Shown: piece after piece, positions 8,202 to 16,614 of the stretch | How the letters are laid out: every line of letters begins with the position of its first letter | Position numbering within the stretch: the stretch's first letter is position 1 | From: Chloroflexota bacterium | GTDB taxonomy: Bacteria; Chloroflexota; Dormibacteria; Dormibacterales; Dormibacteraceae | DNA: 48,206 nucleotides | Reading direction: 5' to 3' | NCBI GenBank assembly: GCA_005879945.1 | Contig: VBHX01000023.1 | Location: forward strand, 1-48,206 | Position numbers and translations under genes: made by a program | The notes under the pieces: generated by a model | What the model was told of the DNA's origin: nothing | Databases searched by the model: none | The model's input: only the letters and a program-made list of their open reading frames with translations

Positions 8202-8780
8202 ATGGCCAAGCCGAAGCTCACCCATCGCGACCAGATCCCGGACCTGGTCGAGTCACTGCTCGCCGAGCTGGGCGAGGATCCGACGCGTCCGGGACTGAAG
8301 GCGACCCCTACCAGGGTGTCGCGCGCGCTGCGCGAGCTGACGGACGGATATGGCGTCAGCGCCGCTGATATCGTCGCCGGCGCCGTCTTCGACCAGGACT
8401 ACGACGAGATGGTCCTCGTCAAGGACATCCCGTTCTACAGCCTGTGCGAGCACCACATGCTGCCGTTCTTCGGCAGCTGCCACGTCGGGTACCTGCCGAA
8501 AGGTCGCGTCGTCGGGCTGAGCAAGATCCCGCGCCTGGTCGTCGCCTTCGCGCACCGGCTGCAGCTGCAGGAGCGCATGACCAAGGACATCGCCGAGGCC
8601 CTCAACGAGGCGGTCGCGCCCAAGGGCGTCGGCGTGGTCGTCGAGGCGCGCCACCTGTGCATGGAGATGCGGGGGGTGCAGAAGCCTGGAGGCCAGATGA
8701 TCACGTCGTGCATGCTGGGCACCTTCCGCAAGGACGCGCGCACGCGCGCCGAGTTCCTGGAGCTGGTCCGCCGCCCGTAG
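8202..8780 (+). CDS. folE: GTP cyclohydrolase I
   Basis: Homodecameric zinc enzyme that converts GTP to 7,8-dihydroneopterin triphosphate, the first step of folate synthesis. The 192-residue length is normal. Family signatures are EDPTRPGLKATPTRVSRAL at residues 25-43, SLCEHHMLPFFG with zinc ligands Cys82 and His85 and catalytic His84, GLSKIPRLVVAFAHRLQLQERM, and HLCMEMRGVQKPG with zinc ligand Cys153. All ligands are intact, so this is the zinc-dependent FolE rather than FolE2. The ATG at 8202 fits the family; an upstream TTG at 8184 adds six residues. It is divergent from the PHP gene with a 25-bp gap. Its stop is 69 bp before the inositol-lipid operon, which has its own control region. Confidence 0.97.
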   Translation: MAKPKLTHRDQIPDLVESLLAELGEDPTRPGLKATPTRVSRALRELTDGYGVSAADIVAGAVFDQDYDEMVLVKDIPFYSLCEHHMLPFFGSCHVGYLPKGRVVGLSKIPRLVVAFAHRLQLQERMTKDIAEALNEAVAPKGVGVVVEARHLCMEMRGVQKPGGQMITSCMLGTFRKDARTRAEFLELVRRP

Positions 8781-8805
8781 CGTCCCCGGCGGCCTCCGCA
8801 ATACA

Positions 8806-8851
8806 CATAAACAGTCCTTTATGCATTAGACTCCTATAAAGCAAGCTTTAT
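8806..8851 (+). promoter_or_regulatory. Promoter and tandem palindromic operator of the inositol-lipid operon
   Basis: An AT-rich island in GC-rich DNA with two inverted repeats built from the same half-site. The first is CATAAA-N6-TTTATG (8806-8823). The second is ATAAAGC-AA-GCTTTAT (8836-8851), a perfect 7-bp-arm palindrome whose last two bases are the first two of the arsR ATG (8850-8852). TATAAA at 8835-8840 is a good -10 element 9 bp before the ATG, so transcription should begin at or just before the start codon; there is no ribosome-binding site. A dimer of the ArsR protein bound here would cover both -10 and start codon. Confidence 0.65.
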
Positions 8852-9173
8852 GTTTCTCCCGAACCCCAGTCACGAGCTTCCTGACCACTTTCTGGCGTTC
8901 GCCAACCCCACCCGCCTCCGCATCCTGGAGCGCCTGGGCAAGGTCGGCGAGGAGAGCGTCAACGACCTCGCCGCGTATCTGCGGATGAGCCAGCCGCGCA
9001 TTTCCTGGCACCTGCGAATGCTCCGGCTGGGAGGGGTGATCCGGACCCGGCGGGAGGGCCGCCAGGTCTACTGCTCGCTCGACGTCGAAAACATTGCGCG
9101 CGTCCGGGCGCGCCTGGACCAACTGCTCGGAATCACAGATCAAATGAAGCTTCACGAGGAGGTCGGGGCATGA
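8850..9173 (+). CDS. ArsR-family winged-helix regulator of the inositol-lipid operon
   Basis: Small regulator of 107 residues. The HTH region is [34 protein letters not shown] and [20 protein letters not shown], a textbook ArsR/SmtB winged helix. There is no CxC metal-binding pair in the recognition helix region (the only Cys is in the QVYCSL strand), so it is more likely a non-metal sensor. It is the first gene of the operon and its stop overlaps the ino1 start (ATGA). In Streptomyces and Mycobacterium regulators near ino1 sense inositol or serve cell-envelope control; an analogous role here is inferred. The start codon is inside a palindrome, which suggests autoregulation. Confidence 0.9.
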   Translation: MFLPNPSHELPDHFLAFANPTRLRILERLGKVGEESVNDLAAYLRMSQPRISWHLRMLRLGGVIRTRREGRQVYCSLDVENIARVRARLDQLLGITDQMKLHEEVGA

Positions 9174-10351
9174 AAAACGGCCAACGCGACGGCCGGAGCA
9201 ACGGTCAACACAACGGCAAGGTGCGCGTCGCGATAGTGGGCGTGGGCAACTGCGCGTCTTCATTCGTGCAGGGAGTCCACTACTACCGCGACGCTTCTCC
9301 GAAGGCTCTGGTTCCCGGGTTGATGCACGTGAACCTCGGCGGCTACCACGTCAGCGACATCGAGTTCGTGGCCGCATTCGACGTCGACAAGACGAAGGTT
9401 GGCCTCGATCTTTCCGAGGCGATTTTCGCCGGCGCCAACAACACGGTGAAGTTCACCGACGTGCCCAAGACCGGCGTCAAGGTCCAGCGCGGCATGACGC
9501 ACGACGGGATCGGCAAGTACCTGTCGGAGATCGTCGTCAAAGCCCCGGGCGAGACATCCGACGTGGTCGGCATTCTCAAGAGGACGAAGGCCGACGTACT
9601 TGTCAGCTACCTACCGGTTGGTTCCGAAGAGGCGACCAAGTGGTACGTCGAGCAGGCGCTGCAGGCGGGCGTCGGATTCGTCAACTGCATCCCGGTATTC
9701 ATCGCTCGCGAGACGTACTGGCAGAAGCGATTCGCCGAGAAGAACCTGCCCGTGATCGGCGACGACATCAAGTCGCAGGTCGGCGCGACGATCATCCACC
9801 GCGTGCTCACGCGTCTGTTCCGTGACCGCGGCGTGAAGCTCGAGCGCACGTATCAGCTGAACTTCGGCGGCAACACCGACTTCCTGAACATGCTCGAGCG
9901 CGATCGCCTGATGTCGAAGAAGATCTCGAAGACGCGCTCGGTCACATCCCAGCTTGACTACGACATCGGTGCCGACAACGTCCATATCGGCCCGTCGGAC
10001 TATGTGCCCTGGCTGAACGACCGCAAGTGGGCGTACATCCGCCTCGAAGGTCGGACATTTGGGGATGTGCCGCTCAACGTCGAGCTCAAGCTCGAAGTGC
10101 ATGACTCGCCCAACTCGGCGGGAATCGTCATCGACGCCGTCCGCTGCATCAAGCTCGCGCTCGATCGCGGGATTGGCGGTGCGCTCGAAGGGCCGAGCTC
10201 GTACTTCATGAAGTCGCCGCCCGTGCAGTACAGCGACTCCGAGGCCAAAAACCTGGTGGAGGAGTTCATCGGTGCTGGCAAGAGCGAGCCGAATGGCCGC
10301 GTCCGCCGCAGCGTGCGAACCAAGCCGGCGACCGCCGCTGCTCGCCGGTAG
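9170..10351 (+). CDS. ino1: Inositol-3-phosphate synthase
   Basis: NAD-dependent cyclisation of glucose 6-phosphate to 1L-myo-inositol 1-phosphate, the headgroup precursor for phosphatidylinositol. The 393-residue protein has the Rossmann start [19 protein letters not shown] (residues 18-36), [42 protein letters not shown], the active-site block [20 protein letters not shown] with its conserved lysines and the tetramer segment [20 protein letters not shown]. This is the short actinobacterial/archaeal form. A Gly/Asn/Gln-rich leader of about 16 residues precedes the domain, and the basic C-terminal tail is likely disordered. It overlaps arsR by four bases and precedes the lipid acyltransferases. 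Confidence 0.97.
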   Translation: MKNGQRDGRSNGQHNGKVRVAIVGVGNCASSFVQGVHYYRDASPKALVPGLMHVNLGGYHVSDIEFVAAFDVDKTKVGLDLSEAIFAGANNTVKFTDVPKTGVKVQRGMTHDGIGKYLSEIVVKAPGETSDVVGILKRTKADVLVSYLPVGSEEATKWYVEQALQAGVGFVNCIPVFIARETYWQKRFAEKNLPVIGDDIKSQVGATIIHRVLTRLFRDRGVKLERTYQLNFGGNTDFLNMLERDRLMSKKISKTRSVTSQLDYDIGADNVHIGPSDYVPWLNDRKWAYIRLEGRTFGDVPLNVELKLEVHDSPNSAGIVIDAVRCIKLALDRGIGGALEGPSSYFMKSPPVQYSDSEAKNLVEEFIGAGKSEPNGRVRRSVRTKPATAAARR

Positions 10352-10439
10352 CCTCGGCCATCGGGGGTACGCGAGACATGCGCTGGCATCGGCAGCCGAA
10401 GCCAAGGAGGCGACGAGCAGCGGAGCGAGCGCATCTGTG

Positions 10440-11378
10440 ATGCGTGAGCGAGCAGCGCAGGAGCCGACGACGGATAGGCGCCCGACGGGCGCCGATCGGC
10501 CGCCTGGGACGGCGCAGGGTCGCGGGCTCCCGGTGGCCGGGGCTGCTTACGGCGTCGGTGCGCGGATCCTGCGGGTCGTGCCGCGGGGACTTCGCCATGC
10601 CGCCGCGGCACCAGGCGGCGCCGCATGGTACTGGCTCAGTCCGGGCCAGCGCCGCGCCGCGCTCGACAACTATGCGGCCGCCCTCGGCCGCGAGCGGTCG
10701 GACCCTGAGGTTGGACGCGTCGCCAGGCGCGCCTTCCAGAACTACGGCCGGATGCTCATGGACTTTGTGCTGATGGGAAGCCTCACGCCGGCCGAGCTGG
10801 TCAATCGCGTCACGCTCGACGGCCGCGACCGACTCGATGCCGCGCTATCACGCGGGCGCGGCGCAATCATGGCCGCCCCCCACATGGGTTCGTGGGACAT
10901 GGCCGGCTCGTACGCCGGCGCGCTTGGCTACAGGATCTCCGCGGTCGCCGATCGATTCCCGGGGTCGCTCAACGAGGCGGTCGTGGCAACGCGGCAGCGA
11001 TTCGGAATGAATGTGATCATGCTCGGCCGTGGCGCCGTCCGGTCCCTCACCGAGGCCTTACGCGCAAATCACATCGTTGCCCTGCTGTGCGACCTGGAGC
11101 AGGGACCGGGAGTCGATGTCCGATTCTTCGGCAGACGTGCCGTGGTACCTGGTGGACCCGCCGCCCTGGCGATCAAGACAGGGGCCGCGCTGATGCCCGC
11201 TTGCCAGTACGTGACGGCGCCAGGTCGGTACAACATCGAACTCGACGCGCCGCTCTCCATCGGTGAAGGTGAGACCAAAGAGCATGTGATGCAGCGGGTC
11301 GTGGATCGATTCGAAGTGTTCATCTGGGAGCGTCCTGATCAGTGGTACGCATTCCGGCCGATGTTCAGGGGTGAGTGA
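10440..11378 (+). CDS. Phosphatidylinositol mannoside acyltransferase-like protein (first copy)
   Basis: Membrane-associated lysophospholipid acyltransferase of the LpxL/HtrB superfamily, to which mycobacterial PatA belongs. The catalytic HX4D motif is in AAPHMGSWDMAGSYAG, followed by VALLCDLEQGPGVDVRFFGR and VPGGPAALAIKTGAALMPAC, typical of the family, and ERPDQWYAFRPMF near the end. The likely substrate is a mannosylated phosphatidylinositol, from context. The start is uncertain: ATG 10440 lies within a small hairpin (10430-10444), and recognisable similarity only begins at YGVGARILRVVPRGLRHA, so the GTG at 10533 is an alternative giving a shorter protein. The 88 bp between ino1 and ATG 10440 holds no other gene. 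Ends eight bases inside the next gene. Confidence 0.85.
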   Translation: MRERAAQEPTTDRRPTGADRPPGTAQGRGLPVAGAAYGVGARILRVVPRGLRHAAAAPGGAAWYWLSPGQRRAALDNYAAALGRERSDPEVGRVARRAFQNYGRMLMDFVLMGSLTPAELVNRVTLDGRDRLDAALSRGRGAIMAAPHMGSWDMAGSYAGALGYRISAVADRFPGSLNEAVVATRQRFGMNVIMLGRGAVRSLTEALRANHIVALLCDLEQGPGVDVRFFGRRAVVPGGPAALAIKTGAALMPACQYVTAPGRYNIELDAPLSIGEGETKEHVMQRVVDRFEVFIWERPDQWYAFRPMFRGE

Positions 11379-12249
11379 ATGGCGCTGGCGCGCATTCAAG
11401 ATCGTCCAGTCACTGGTGGAGCGGTTGCCACGGACGTGGGCCTACGCGCTCGCCGTCATGGCCGCCCGGGTCGCTTGGTGGTTCTCGCCGCTGGCGCGGC
11501 CTCGGCTCGAGTACAACCTGAAGGTCGCGTGCCCAGAGCTCACGACGTCCGGGTTGAAGGAACTTTCGCGGCTGAATTTCCGCAACCACGCCAAGGCGTA
11601 CGCCGACCTGATGATGCTGCCCAGCATGAAGGTCGAGGCGATGCGCCCACTTCTGCACCTCGAGGCCAAGGACCTGGAGTACCTCGAGCAAGCTCGCGCG
11701 GTCGGCAAGGGCGTGATGGTGGTCTCGTGCCACATGGGCTCATACGAGGTGGTGTCGGCGATCTGGTCGGCGACCCTGGCGCCAGTCAGCCTGTTCGCGG
11801 AGGAGCTGGAGCCGCGAGCCCTGTTCGAGTGGTACCGGGATACTCGGGCGCGCCTCGGCATCAGCGTGCTGCCTCTTCATCTCGGCGGCCTGCGCAAGGT
11901 CACGCAGGCGCTGCACGATCAGGAGATGGTCGTCACGGCGATCGACCGCGACATCACCGGGACCGGTCAGATGATGCCCTTCTTCGGCCGCCCGGCGCCG
12001 ATCCCACTCGGGCCGGCGGCGATCGCGGTGCGTCTTGGCACCCCTCTTTTGCCGGTGTGTGTTTTCCGCCTTGCCGACGACACCTACTCGGCCGAGGCGG
12101 CGGCGCCAGTGATCGCGCAGTCGACCGGAGACGCTCGGGTCGACGAGGTGCGGGTTACGCAGCAGCTGCTGCGGCACATCGAGGGATTCATTCGCCGGCA
12201 CCCCGATCAGTGGCACGTCCCGCACCGAATGTGGGAAGGATCTCCATGA
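11371..12249 (+). CDS. Phosphatidylinositol mannoside acyltransferase-like protein (second copy)
   Basis: A second, diverged member of the same superfamily, 292 residues. It starts with a hydrophobic N-terminal helix (AYALAVMAARVAWWFSPLA), then the catalytic HX4E motif in VSCHMGSYEVVSAIW, VVTAIDRDITGTGQMMPFFG and PLGPAAIAVRLGTPLLPVCV, ending with HPDQWHVPHRMW. The Glu in place of Asp in the motif is also common in the family. Two consecutive copies could acylate two positions (mannose and inositol), whereas Mycobacterium has one PatA at this place in its pgsA-patA-pimA order. The start is GTG 11371, overlapping the previous gene by eight bases, with AGGGG directly upstream. Confidence 0.9.
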   Translation: MSEWRWRAFKIVQSLVERLPRTWAYALAVMAARVAWWFSPLARPRLEYNLKVACPELTTSGLKELSRLNFRNHAKAYADLMMLPSMKVEAMRPLLHLEAKDLEYLEQARAVGKGVMVVSCHMGSYEVVSAIWSATLAPVSLFAEELEPRALFEWYRDTRARLGISVLPLHLGGLRKVTQALHDQEMVVTAIDRDITGTGQMMPFFGRPAPIPLGPAAIAVRLGTPLLPVCVFRLADDTYSAEAAAPVIAQSTGDARVDEVRVTQQLLRHIEGFIRRHPDQWHVPHRMWEGSP

Positions 12250-12250
12250 A

Positions 12251-13423
12251 GTGAAGATTGGCCTCGTTTCGCCGTACGACTTCGCCTCGCCCGGCGGCGT
12301 CACCGACCACGTCCGCCACCTTGCGCGACAGCTCCGGCGGCTGGACCATGCGGTGCGCATCTTCGCGCCCTCGAGCCGAGCCGACGTCGACTTCGACACC
12401 GCGGAGTTCTATCGAATCGGCAGCCCCATCTCGGTGCCGGTGAACGATTCGGTCGCGCGGATCACGCTCAGCTTCCACCTCGCCGATCGCGTGGCCGAAA
12501 TCATCGAGCGCGAGCGCTTTGACGTTCTGCACTTTCACGAGCCGTTGATGCCGGCGCTGCCGATCACGATGCTGCGCATGTCGCAGGCGGCCAACGTCGG
12601 CACGTTCCACGCATTCGCCAAGTCGAACATCGGCTACTTCTACGGCCGCCCGCTGCTCGAGCCCTACCTTGCGCACCTCCATCGAGGGATTGCGGTGAGC
12701 GAGCCCGCCAAGGCATTCGTCAATCGGTACTTCCCGGGCTTTCCGCTGAAGGTCATACCCAATGGAATCGACGTCAGCGTGTTCCATCCCGGTCACGCGC
12801 CGATCCGGCACCTGCGGGACGAGAGGGTCAACATCCTGTTCGTCGGCCGGTTGGAGAAGCGCAAGGGCCTCGGCTACTTGCTGCGGGGTTACGAGTTCAT
12901 GAAGCAGCGCGTGCCAAACACCCGGCTCATCGTGGTCGGCGACGGACCGCTGCGAAGCAGCGTCGAGTCGTACATCTCCAGGCATCGCGTGCCCGACGTT
13001 GTGATGGCGGGCTACGTTCCCGACACGGTGCTGCCGCGCTATTACTGCAGCGCCGACATCTTCTGCGCGCCCGCGACCGGCGCGGAGAGCTTTGGGATCG
13101 TGCTGCTCGAAGCGATGGCGACCGGGCTGCCAGTCGTCGCCACGGAGATCGATGGCTACATGTCGGTGCTCGAGCCCGGACGCGACAGCCTGACTGTGCA
13201 GCCCAAAAGCTGGTCCGAGCTCGGCGCAGCACTGGTCATCCTCGCGCGTGACGCCCAGCTCCGGACACGGATGGGCGCATACGGGCTCGAGAAGGCCCGG
13301 CGATACGCATGGGACGAGGTTGCTTCACAGGTCCTTGAGGTCTACGGCGAGGCCCGCCAGATACGCGCGCAGCGAGAGATGGTCCGTTCAGGAGAGGTGC
13401 TGAATGTTCACGACGCGGTTTGA
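12251..13423 (+). CDS. pimA: GT4 glycosyltransferase, PimA-like phosphatidylinositol mannosyltransferase
   Basis: GDP-mannose-dependent mannosyltransferase expected to act on phosphatidylinositol at the inner face of the membrane. The 390-residue protein opens with MKIGLVSPYDFASPGGVTDH, nearly the PimA N-terminus with its Gly-rich donor loop, followed by DVLHFHEPLMPALP, GTFHAFAKSN, IAVSEPAKAFVNRYF, VIPNGIDVSVF, FVGRLEKRKGLGYLLRGYEF (Arg/Lys that bind the sugar nucleotide) and GAESFGIVLLEAMATGLPVV with the EX7E motif. It is flanked by PatA-like acyltransferases and a PI synthase-like gene, the same neighbourhood as in mycobacteria, which supports the name. Start GTG 12251, with GGAAGGA ten bases upstream. 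Its last 20 bases overlap the next gene. Confidence 0.9.
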   Translation: MKIGLVSPYDFASPGGVTDHVRHLARQLRRLDHAVRIFAPSSRADVDFDTAEFYRIGSPISVPVNDSVARITLSFHLADRVAEIIERERFDVLHFHEPLMPALPITMLRMSQAANVGTFHAFAKSNIGYFYGRPLLEPYLAHLHRGIAVSEPAKAFVNRYFPGFPLKVIPNGIDVSVFHPGHAPIRHLRDERVNILFVGRLEKRKGLGYLLRGYEFMKQRVPNTRLIVVGDGPLRSSVESYISRHRVPDVVMAGYVPDTVLPRYYCSADIFCAPATGAESFGIVLLEAMATGLPVVATEIDGYMSVLEPGRDSLTVQPKSWSELGAALVILARDAQLRTRMGAYGLEKARRYAWDEVASQVLEVYGEARQIRAQREMVRSGEVLNVHDAV

Positions 13424-14060
13424 AGCTTGGGTCCGCCGCCACGCCGAGTCCCTGATGGCCGCGCTTGGCCGCATGCCGGTGACCCCAAACCAGATCACCG
13501 TGCTCGGGACTGCCCTGACGTTTGTGGCCGCGGTGCTGACCGCTGGCGGCCACCTTCGTTGGGGTGGTGTGGTCCTCGCCTTCGCGGGCACGTTCGACAT
13601 CCTGGACGGCGCCCTCGCGCGCTCGACGAAGCGCAGCTACCCGTACGGCGCATTCCTCGATTCCACGCTCGACCGATACTCGGAAGGCGCGATGTACATC
13701 GGCCTTGTTGCGTACTTCGTGGGCGCGGGCGGACCGCTGGAGCGGTGGCTCGTGCTTGCGACGGTCACGGCACTCGCCGGCTCGTTCCTTGTGAGCTACG
13801 TGCGCGCGCGTGCCCAAAGTCTCGGCTTCACATGCGAAACAGGCTTATTCGCGCGGCCTGAGCGCGTGGTGATGACGGTGATCGGTCTGATCTTCGGCGG
13901 GGTGGTGCTCGCAGCCGTTGTCTTCCTGCTCGCGATACTGACCAACCTGACCGCGCTCCAGCGCATCCGCGAGGTGTGGCTGCAGGGCCGCGCGCAGCGA
14001 CTGGAGCGCGAGCGCGAGGCAGCCAAGGCGCTTCGAAGCGGTCAACCCGTCAAGCCGTAG
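13404..14060 (+). CDS. CDP-alcohol phosphatidyltransferase, probable phosphatidylinositol-phosphate synthase
   Basis: Integral membrane enzyme that transfers a phosphatidyl group from CDP-diacylglycerol to an alcohol. The complete family motif is present: DILDGALARSTKRSYPYG then AFLDSTLD, i.e. D65, D68, G69, A72-R73, G82, D86 and D90. About six hydrophobic helices follow the usual pattern. Residue VTPNQITVLGT precedes helix 1. Position directly behind ino1 and pimA makes inositol phosphate the likely acceptor (as for Rv2612c), but phosphatidylglycerophosphate synthase is the main alternative and sequence alone does not settle it. The 25-residue charged C-terminal helix (QRLEREREAAKAL) is cytoplasmic. 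Overlaps pimA by 20 bp; GGAGAGG lies upstream of the ATG. Confidence 0.9.
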   Translation: MFTTRFEAWVRRHAESLMAALGRMPVTPNQITVLGTALTFVAAVLTAGGHLRWGGVVLAFAGTFDILDGALARSTKRSYPYGAFLDSTLDRYSEGAMYIGLVAYFVGAGGPLERWLVLATVTALAGSFLVSYVRARAQSLGFTCETGLFARPERVVMTVIGLIFGGVVLAAVVFLLAILTNLTALQRIREVWLQGRAQRLEREREAAKALRSGQPVKP

Positions 14061-14069
14061 AGTTTCTCC

Positions 14070-15020
14070 GTGGTGGGGGATCCGTTCGCCGGCATCGCCG
14101 GGCACACGCGAGCACTGGACCAGCTTCGGTCGCAATTCGAATCAGGCCGACTGGCGCATGCATACCTACTCGTCGGGGAGGCCGGGCTCGGCAAGGCGAC
14201 CACCGCGCGCACGCTCGCCGCGGCCCTGCTCCCCGAGGCGCCGCTGCACAGGCACCCCGACTATTGGGAGGACGACCGGATCAAGGCGCTGTCGATCAAC
14301 GAGATCAGGCTGCTTCCCGACAAGCCGCCGGAATTTCACGAGCTGTCGCTGCAGGCGTTTCTCAACCTCAAGCCCGCCGTGGGTACACGACGTGTCGCGT
14401 TGGTGACCAATGTTGGCCGCCTTCGTGACCAGGACCAGGGTGTGCTGCTCAAGACGCTCGAAGAGCCGCATCCCCACCGGGTGATCGTGCTCACGACGCC
14501 GAGCCTGAATCCGTTCGTCGTGCTGCCGACGGTCGTCTCGCGATGCCAGCGTCTGTTCTTTCACCCGGTGCCCGCGCCGGAGATCGAGAAGCTTCTTCTG
14601 GACCTCGACGTGGAGCCGGGACGCGCGCGTCTGCTCGCCGACCTTTCTCGCGGCCGGCCGGGCTGGGCTCTGCGCGTCGCGGGCGATGCCGGCGTGATCG
14701 AGCAGCACGAGGAATGGACGCGACGCCTGGAGGAGGTGTTCGGCGCGCCCGCCGATGTGCCGCTTCGAGTCGCCGCCGAGCTCGACGGCAGCCAGATGGC
14801 GTGGCGCCGAGGCGAAGGCGAGGCCGAGGATCCCGCGCTGTTCGCGATTGCGAGCTGGCAGATCGAGCTGCGGCGCCGGATGCTGTCGAGCAGCGGCAAG
14901 ATCCAAGGCCGATGGGCGCGCCTGCTCGAGCTCTCCTACGACACGCTCGGATACCTGGAGCAGAACGTCAATCCGCGCCTCGCCTTTGAAACCTTCCTGT
15001 TGGAATGTCGCACTTCCTGA
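14070..15020 (+). CDS. holB: DNA polymerase III delta' subunit-like AAA+ protein
   Basis: Clamp-loader subunit of about 316 residues. It has FAGIAGHTRALDQLRSQFES and AHAYLLVGEAGLGKATTART, with a Walker-A-like loop at residues 36-43, LQAFLNLKPAVGTRRVALVT, LLKTLEEPHPHRVIVLTT (equivalent of the Walker B/LEEP region) and VVSRCQRLFFHPV with the SRC motif of clamp-loader subunits. The Cys4 zinc module usual in delta' and gamma is not present. The last 100 residues are divergent, as usual in HolB. Start GTG 14070, nine bases after the lipid synthase stop, so it may be the tail of that operon. It overlaps hisC by 16 bp. Confidence 0.9.
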   Translation: MVGDPFAGIAGHTRALDQLRSQFESGRLAHAYLLVGEAGLGKATTARTLAAALLPEAPLHRHPDYWEDDRIKALSINEIRLLPDKPPEFHELSLQAFLNLKPAVGTRRVALVTNVGRLRDQDQGVLLKTLEEPHPHRVIVLTTPSLNPFVVLPTVVSRCQRLFFHPVPAPEIEKLLLDLDVEPGRARLLADLSRGRPGWALRVAGDAGVIEQHEEWTRRLEEVFGAPADVPLRVAAELDGSQMAWRRGEGEAEDPALFAIASWQIELRRRMLSSSGKIQGRWARLLELSYDTLGYLEQNVNPRLAFETFLLECRTS

Positions 15021-16054
15021 AGAATGCCCTCGAGGGCTACCGGCCGTATGTCCCCGGCGAGCAGCCGCCCGACGGCGAGGATTGGGTCAAGCTCAACACC
15101 AACGAGTCGCCGCTGCCCCCTTCGCCGAAGGTCATCGAGGCGATCAAGGCCGCCACAGACGAGTCATTGAGGCTATATCCGAGTCCCACCGCGGCGCCGG
15201 CGCGCAAGGCGATCGGCGAGCACTTCGGGCTCGACGCCGACCAGGTTGCGCTCGGGAACGGCGCCGACGAGCTGATCGAGATGTGCTTTCGAGCGTTCGC
15301 CGGCGCTGGAGATCGCGTGGCCTACTCGACGCCGACGTACCCACTCCTCGATCCCCTGTGCCGCGTTCACGAGGTCGTCGCATCGACCCATCCCACCGCC
15401 GAAGAGTGGACGTGGTCGCCCGAGTTCGTTGATGACCCGGCACCGCTCAAGTTCCTCATCAACCCGAACTCCCCGACCGGGACCCACCACGGCAGGATGA
15501 CCGTCGAGCGAGTGCTCGGAAGATCGCGCGGGGTGGTCGTGCTGGACGAGGCGTATGTCGACTTCGCACCCGAATCGCAGCTCGGGTTGATCGGCAAGCA
15601 CCCCAACCTGCTGATCCTGCGCACGATGTCGAAGTCGTACGCGCTGGCCGGCATGCGCATCGGCTTCGCCTTCGGCCATCCGGAATTGATCGCCGCGCTC
15701 GACGCGGTCAAAGATTCGTACAACCTCAACCGGCTGGCCATCGTCGCCGCCATGGCCGCGATCAACGACGACGAGCACCACCGCAAGATCGTCCAGCACG
15801 TGGTCAGCGAGCGCGCCTGGCTCGAGGACCAGCTGAGCGAGGATGGCTTCGAACACTCGCCGTCCGCGGCCAACTTCGCGTTCGTCAAGCCGCCGCGCGG
15901 CGCGTCCGCGGCAGCGGTCGCCGACGCCCTTCGCGAGCGCCGGGTGCTCATCCGGCATTACGATCGGGAGCCGATCGCGGGTTGGTTCCGCATCACCATC
16001 GGCACCCGCCGGCAGCACGAACGCCTGCTGGAGGCCTTGAAGGAGATTCTGTGA
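15005..16054 (+). CDS. hisC: Histidinol-phosphate aminotransferase
   Basis: PLP-dependent class I/II aminotransferase of 349 residues converting imidazole-acetol phosphate and glutamate to histidinol phosphate. Motifs: VKLNTNESPLPPSPKV, RLYPSPTAAPARKAIGEHFG, LGNGADELIEM (phosphate-binding of PLP), INPNSPTGT with the Asn, LDEAYVDFA with the Asp and Tyr, RTMSKSYALAGMRIGF with PLP lysine K210, and WFRITIGTRRQHERLLEAL with the substrate-binding Arg. Related aminotransferases can act on phenylalanine or aromatic keto acids, but the N-terminal block fits HisC. It overlaps the upstream gene by 16 bp and the next by four, so it is translated from a polycistronic message. No other his genes are in view. 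Confidence 0.92.
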   Translation: MSHFLKNALEGYRPYVPGEQPPDGEDWVKLNTNESPLPPSPKVIEAIKAATDESLRLYPSPTAAPARKAIGEHFGLDADQVALGNGADELIEMCFRAFAGAGDRVAYSTPTYPLLDPLCRVHEVVASTHPTAEEWTWSPEFVDDPAPLKFLINPNSPTGTHHGRMTVERVLGRSRGVVVLDEAYVDFAPESQLGLIGKHPNLLILRTMSKSYALAGMRIGFAFGHPELIAALDAVKDSYNLNRLAIVAAMAAINDDEHHRKIVQHVVSERAWLEDQLSEDGFEHSPSAANFAFVKPPRGASAAAVADALRERRVLIRHYDREPIAGWFRITIGTRRQHERLLEALKEIL

Positions 16055-16614
16055 CGCCAACCCGCAACGAAGCCTGGGACCTGGTCACCTCCATGACCCA
16101 GTCCGAACAGCTGCGCCGGCATATGCGCAGCGTCGAGGCCGCAATGCGCGTGTACGCGCGGCGCTACGGCGAGGACGAGGAGCGGTGGGCGGTGCTGGGC
16201 CTGATCCATGACTGGGATTACGAGACCGGGCCGACCGCGGAGCTGCACCCGATGCGCGGGATCGCGATGTTGCGCGAGAGGGGCTGGCCCGAGGACATCC
16301 TCGACGACATCGCTTCGCACGCCGATTACCTGAACGTGCCGCGCGACAGCAACATCCGCAAGGCGCTGAACGCGGTGGACGAGATGTGCGGCTTCATCAT
16401 TGCGTGCGCGCTGGTCAAGCCGGACAAGTCGCTCAGCTCGGTGGAGCCGAGCACCGTGCGCAAGAAGATGAAGGACAAGGCCTTCGCGCGAGGCGTGCAT
16501 CGCGAAGAGCTCCTGGCCGGCGCGCAGGCGCTCGGTATACCCTTCGACGAGCACGTGGAGAACGTCCGCGATGCCTTGAAGCCGATCGCAGGAGAGCTGG
16601 GGTTGAATCCATGA
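16051..16614 (+). CDS. HD-domain metal-dependent phosphohydrolase
   Basis: Protein of 187 residues with an HD domain: QLRRHMRSVEAAMRVYARRY supplies the first His, AVLGLIHDWDYE the HD pair, DIASHADYLNVP a further His, and ALNAVDEMCGFI the final Asp. The family hydrolyses phosphate bonds, commonly in nucleotides; the substrate here is unknown. The GTG at 16051 is preceded by a strong AAGGAG and overlaps the hisC stop (GTGA). It ends in ATGA with the next gene. The C-terminal helices (VRKKMKDKAFARGVHREELL) match similar uncharacterised HD proteins of Chloroflexota and archaea. Confidence 0.87.
   Translation: MTPTRNEAWDLVTSMTQSEQLRRHMRSVEAAMRVYARRYGEDEERWAVLGLIHDWDYETGPTAELHPMRGIAMLRERGWPEDILDDIASHADYLNVPRDSNIRKALNAVDEMCGFIIACALVKPDKSLSSVEPSTVRKKMKDKAFARGVHREELLAGAQALGIPFDEHVENVRDALKPIAGELGLNP

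Noticed and set aside
16386-16610. 75-codon extension of the hydroxyacid dehydrogenase
   Set aside because: It is a shifted reading of the HD gene; ATG 16611 overlaps the HD stop in the usual 4-bp manner and fits the family's N-terminus.
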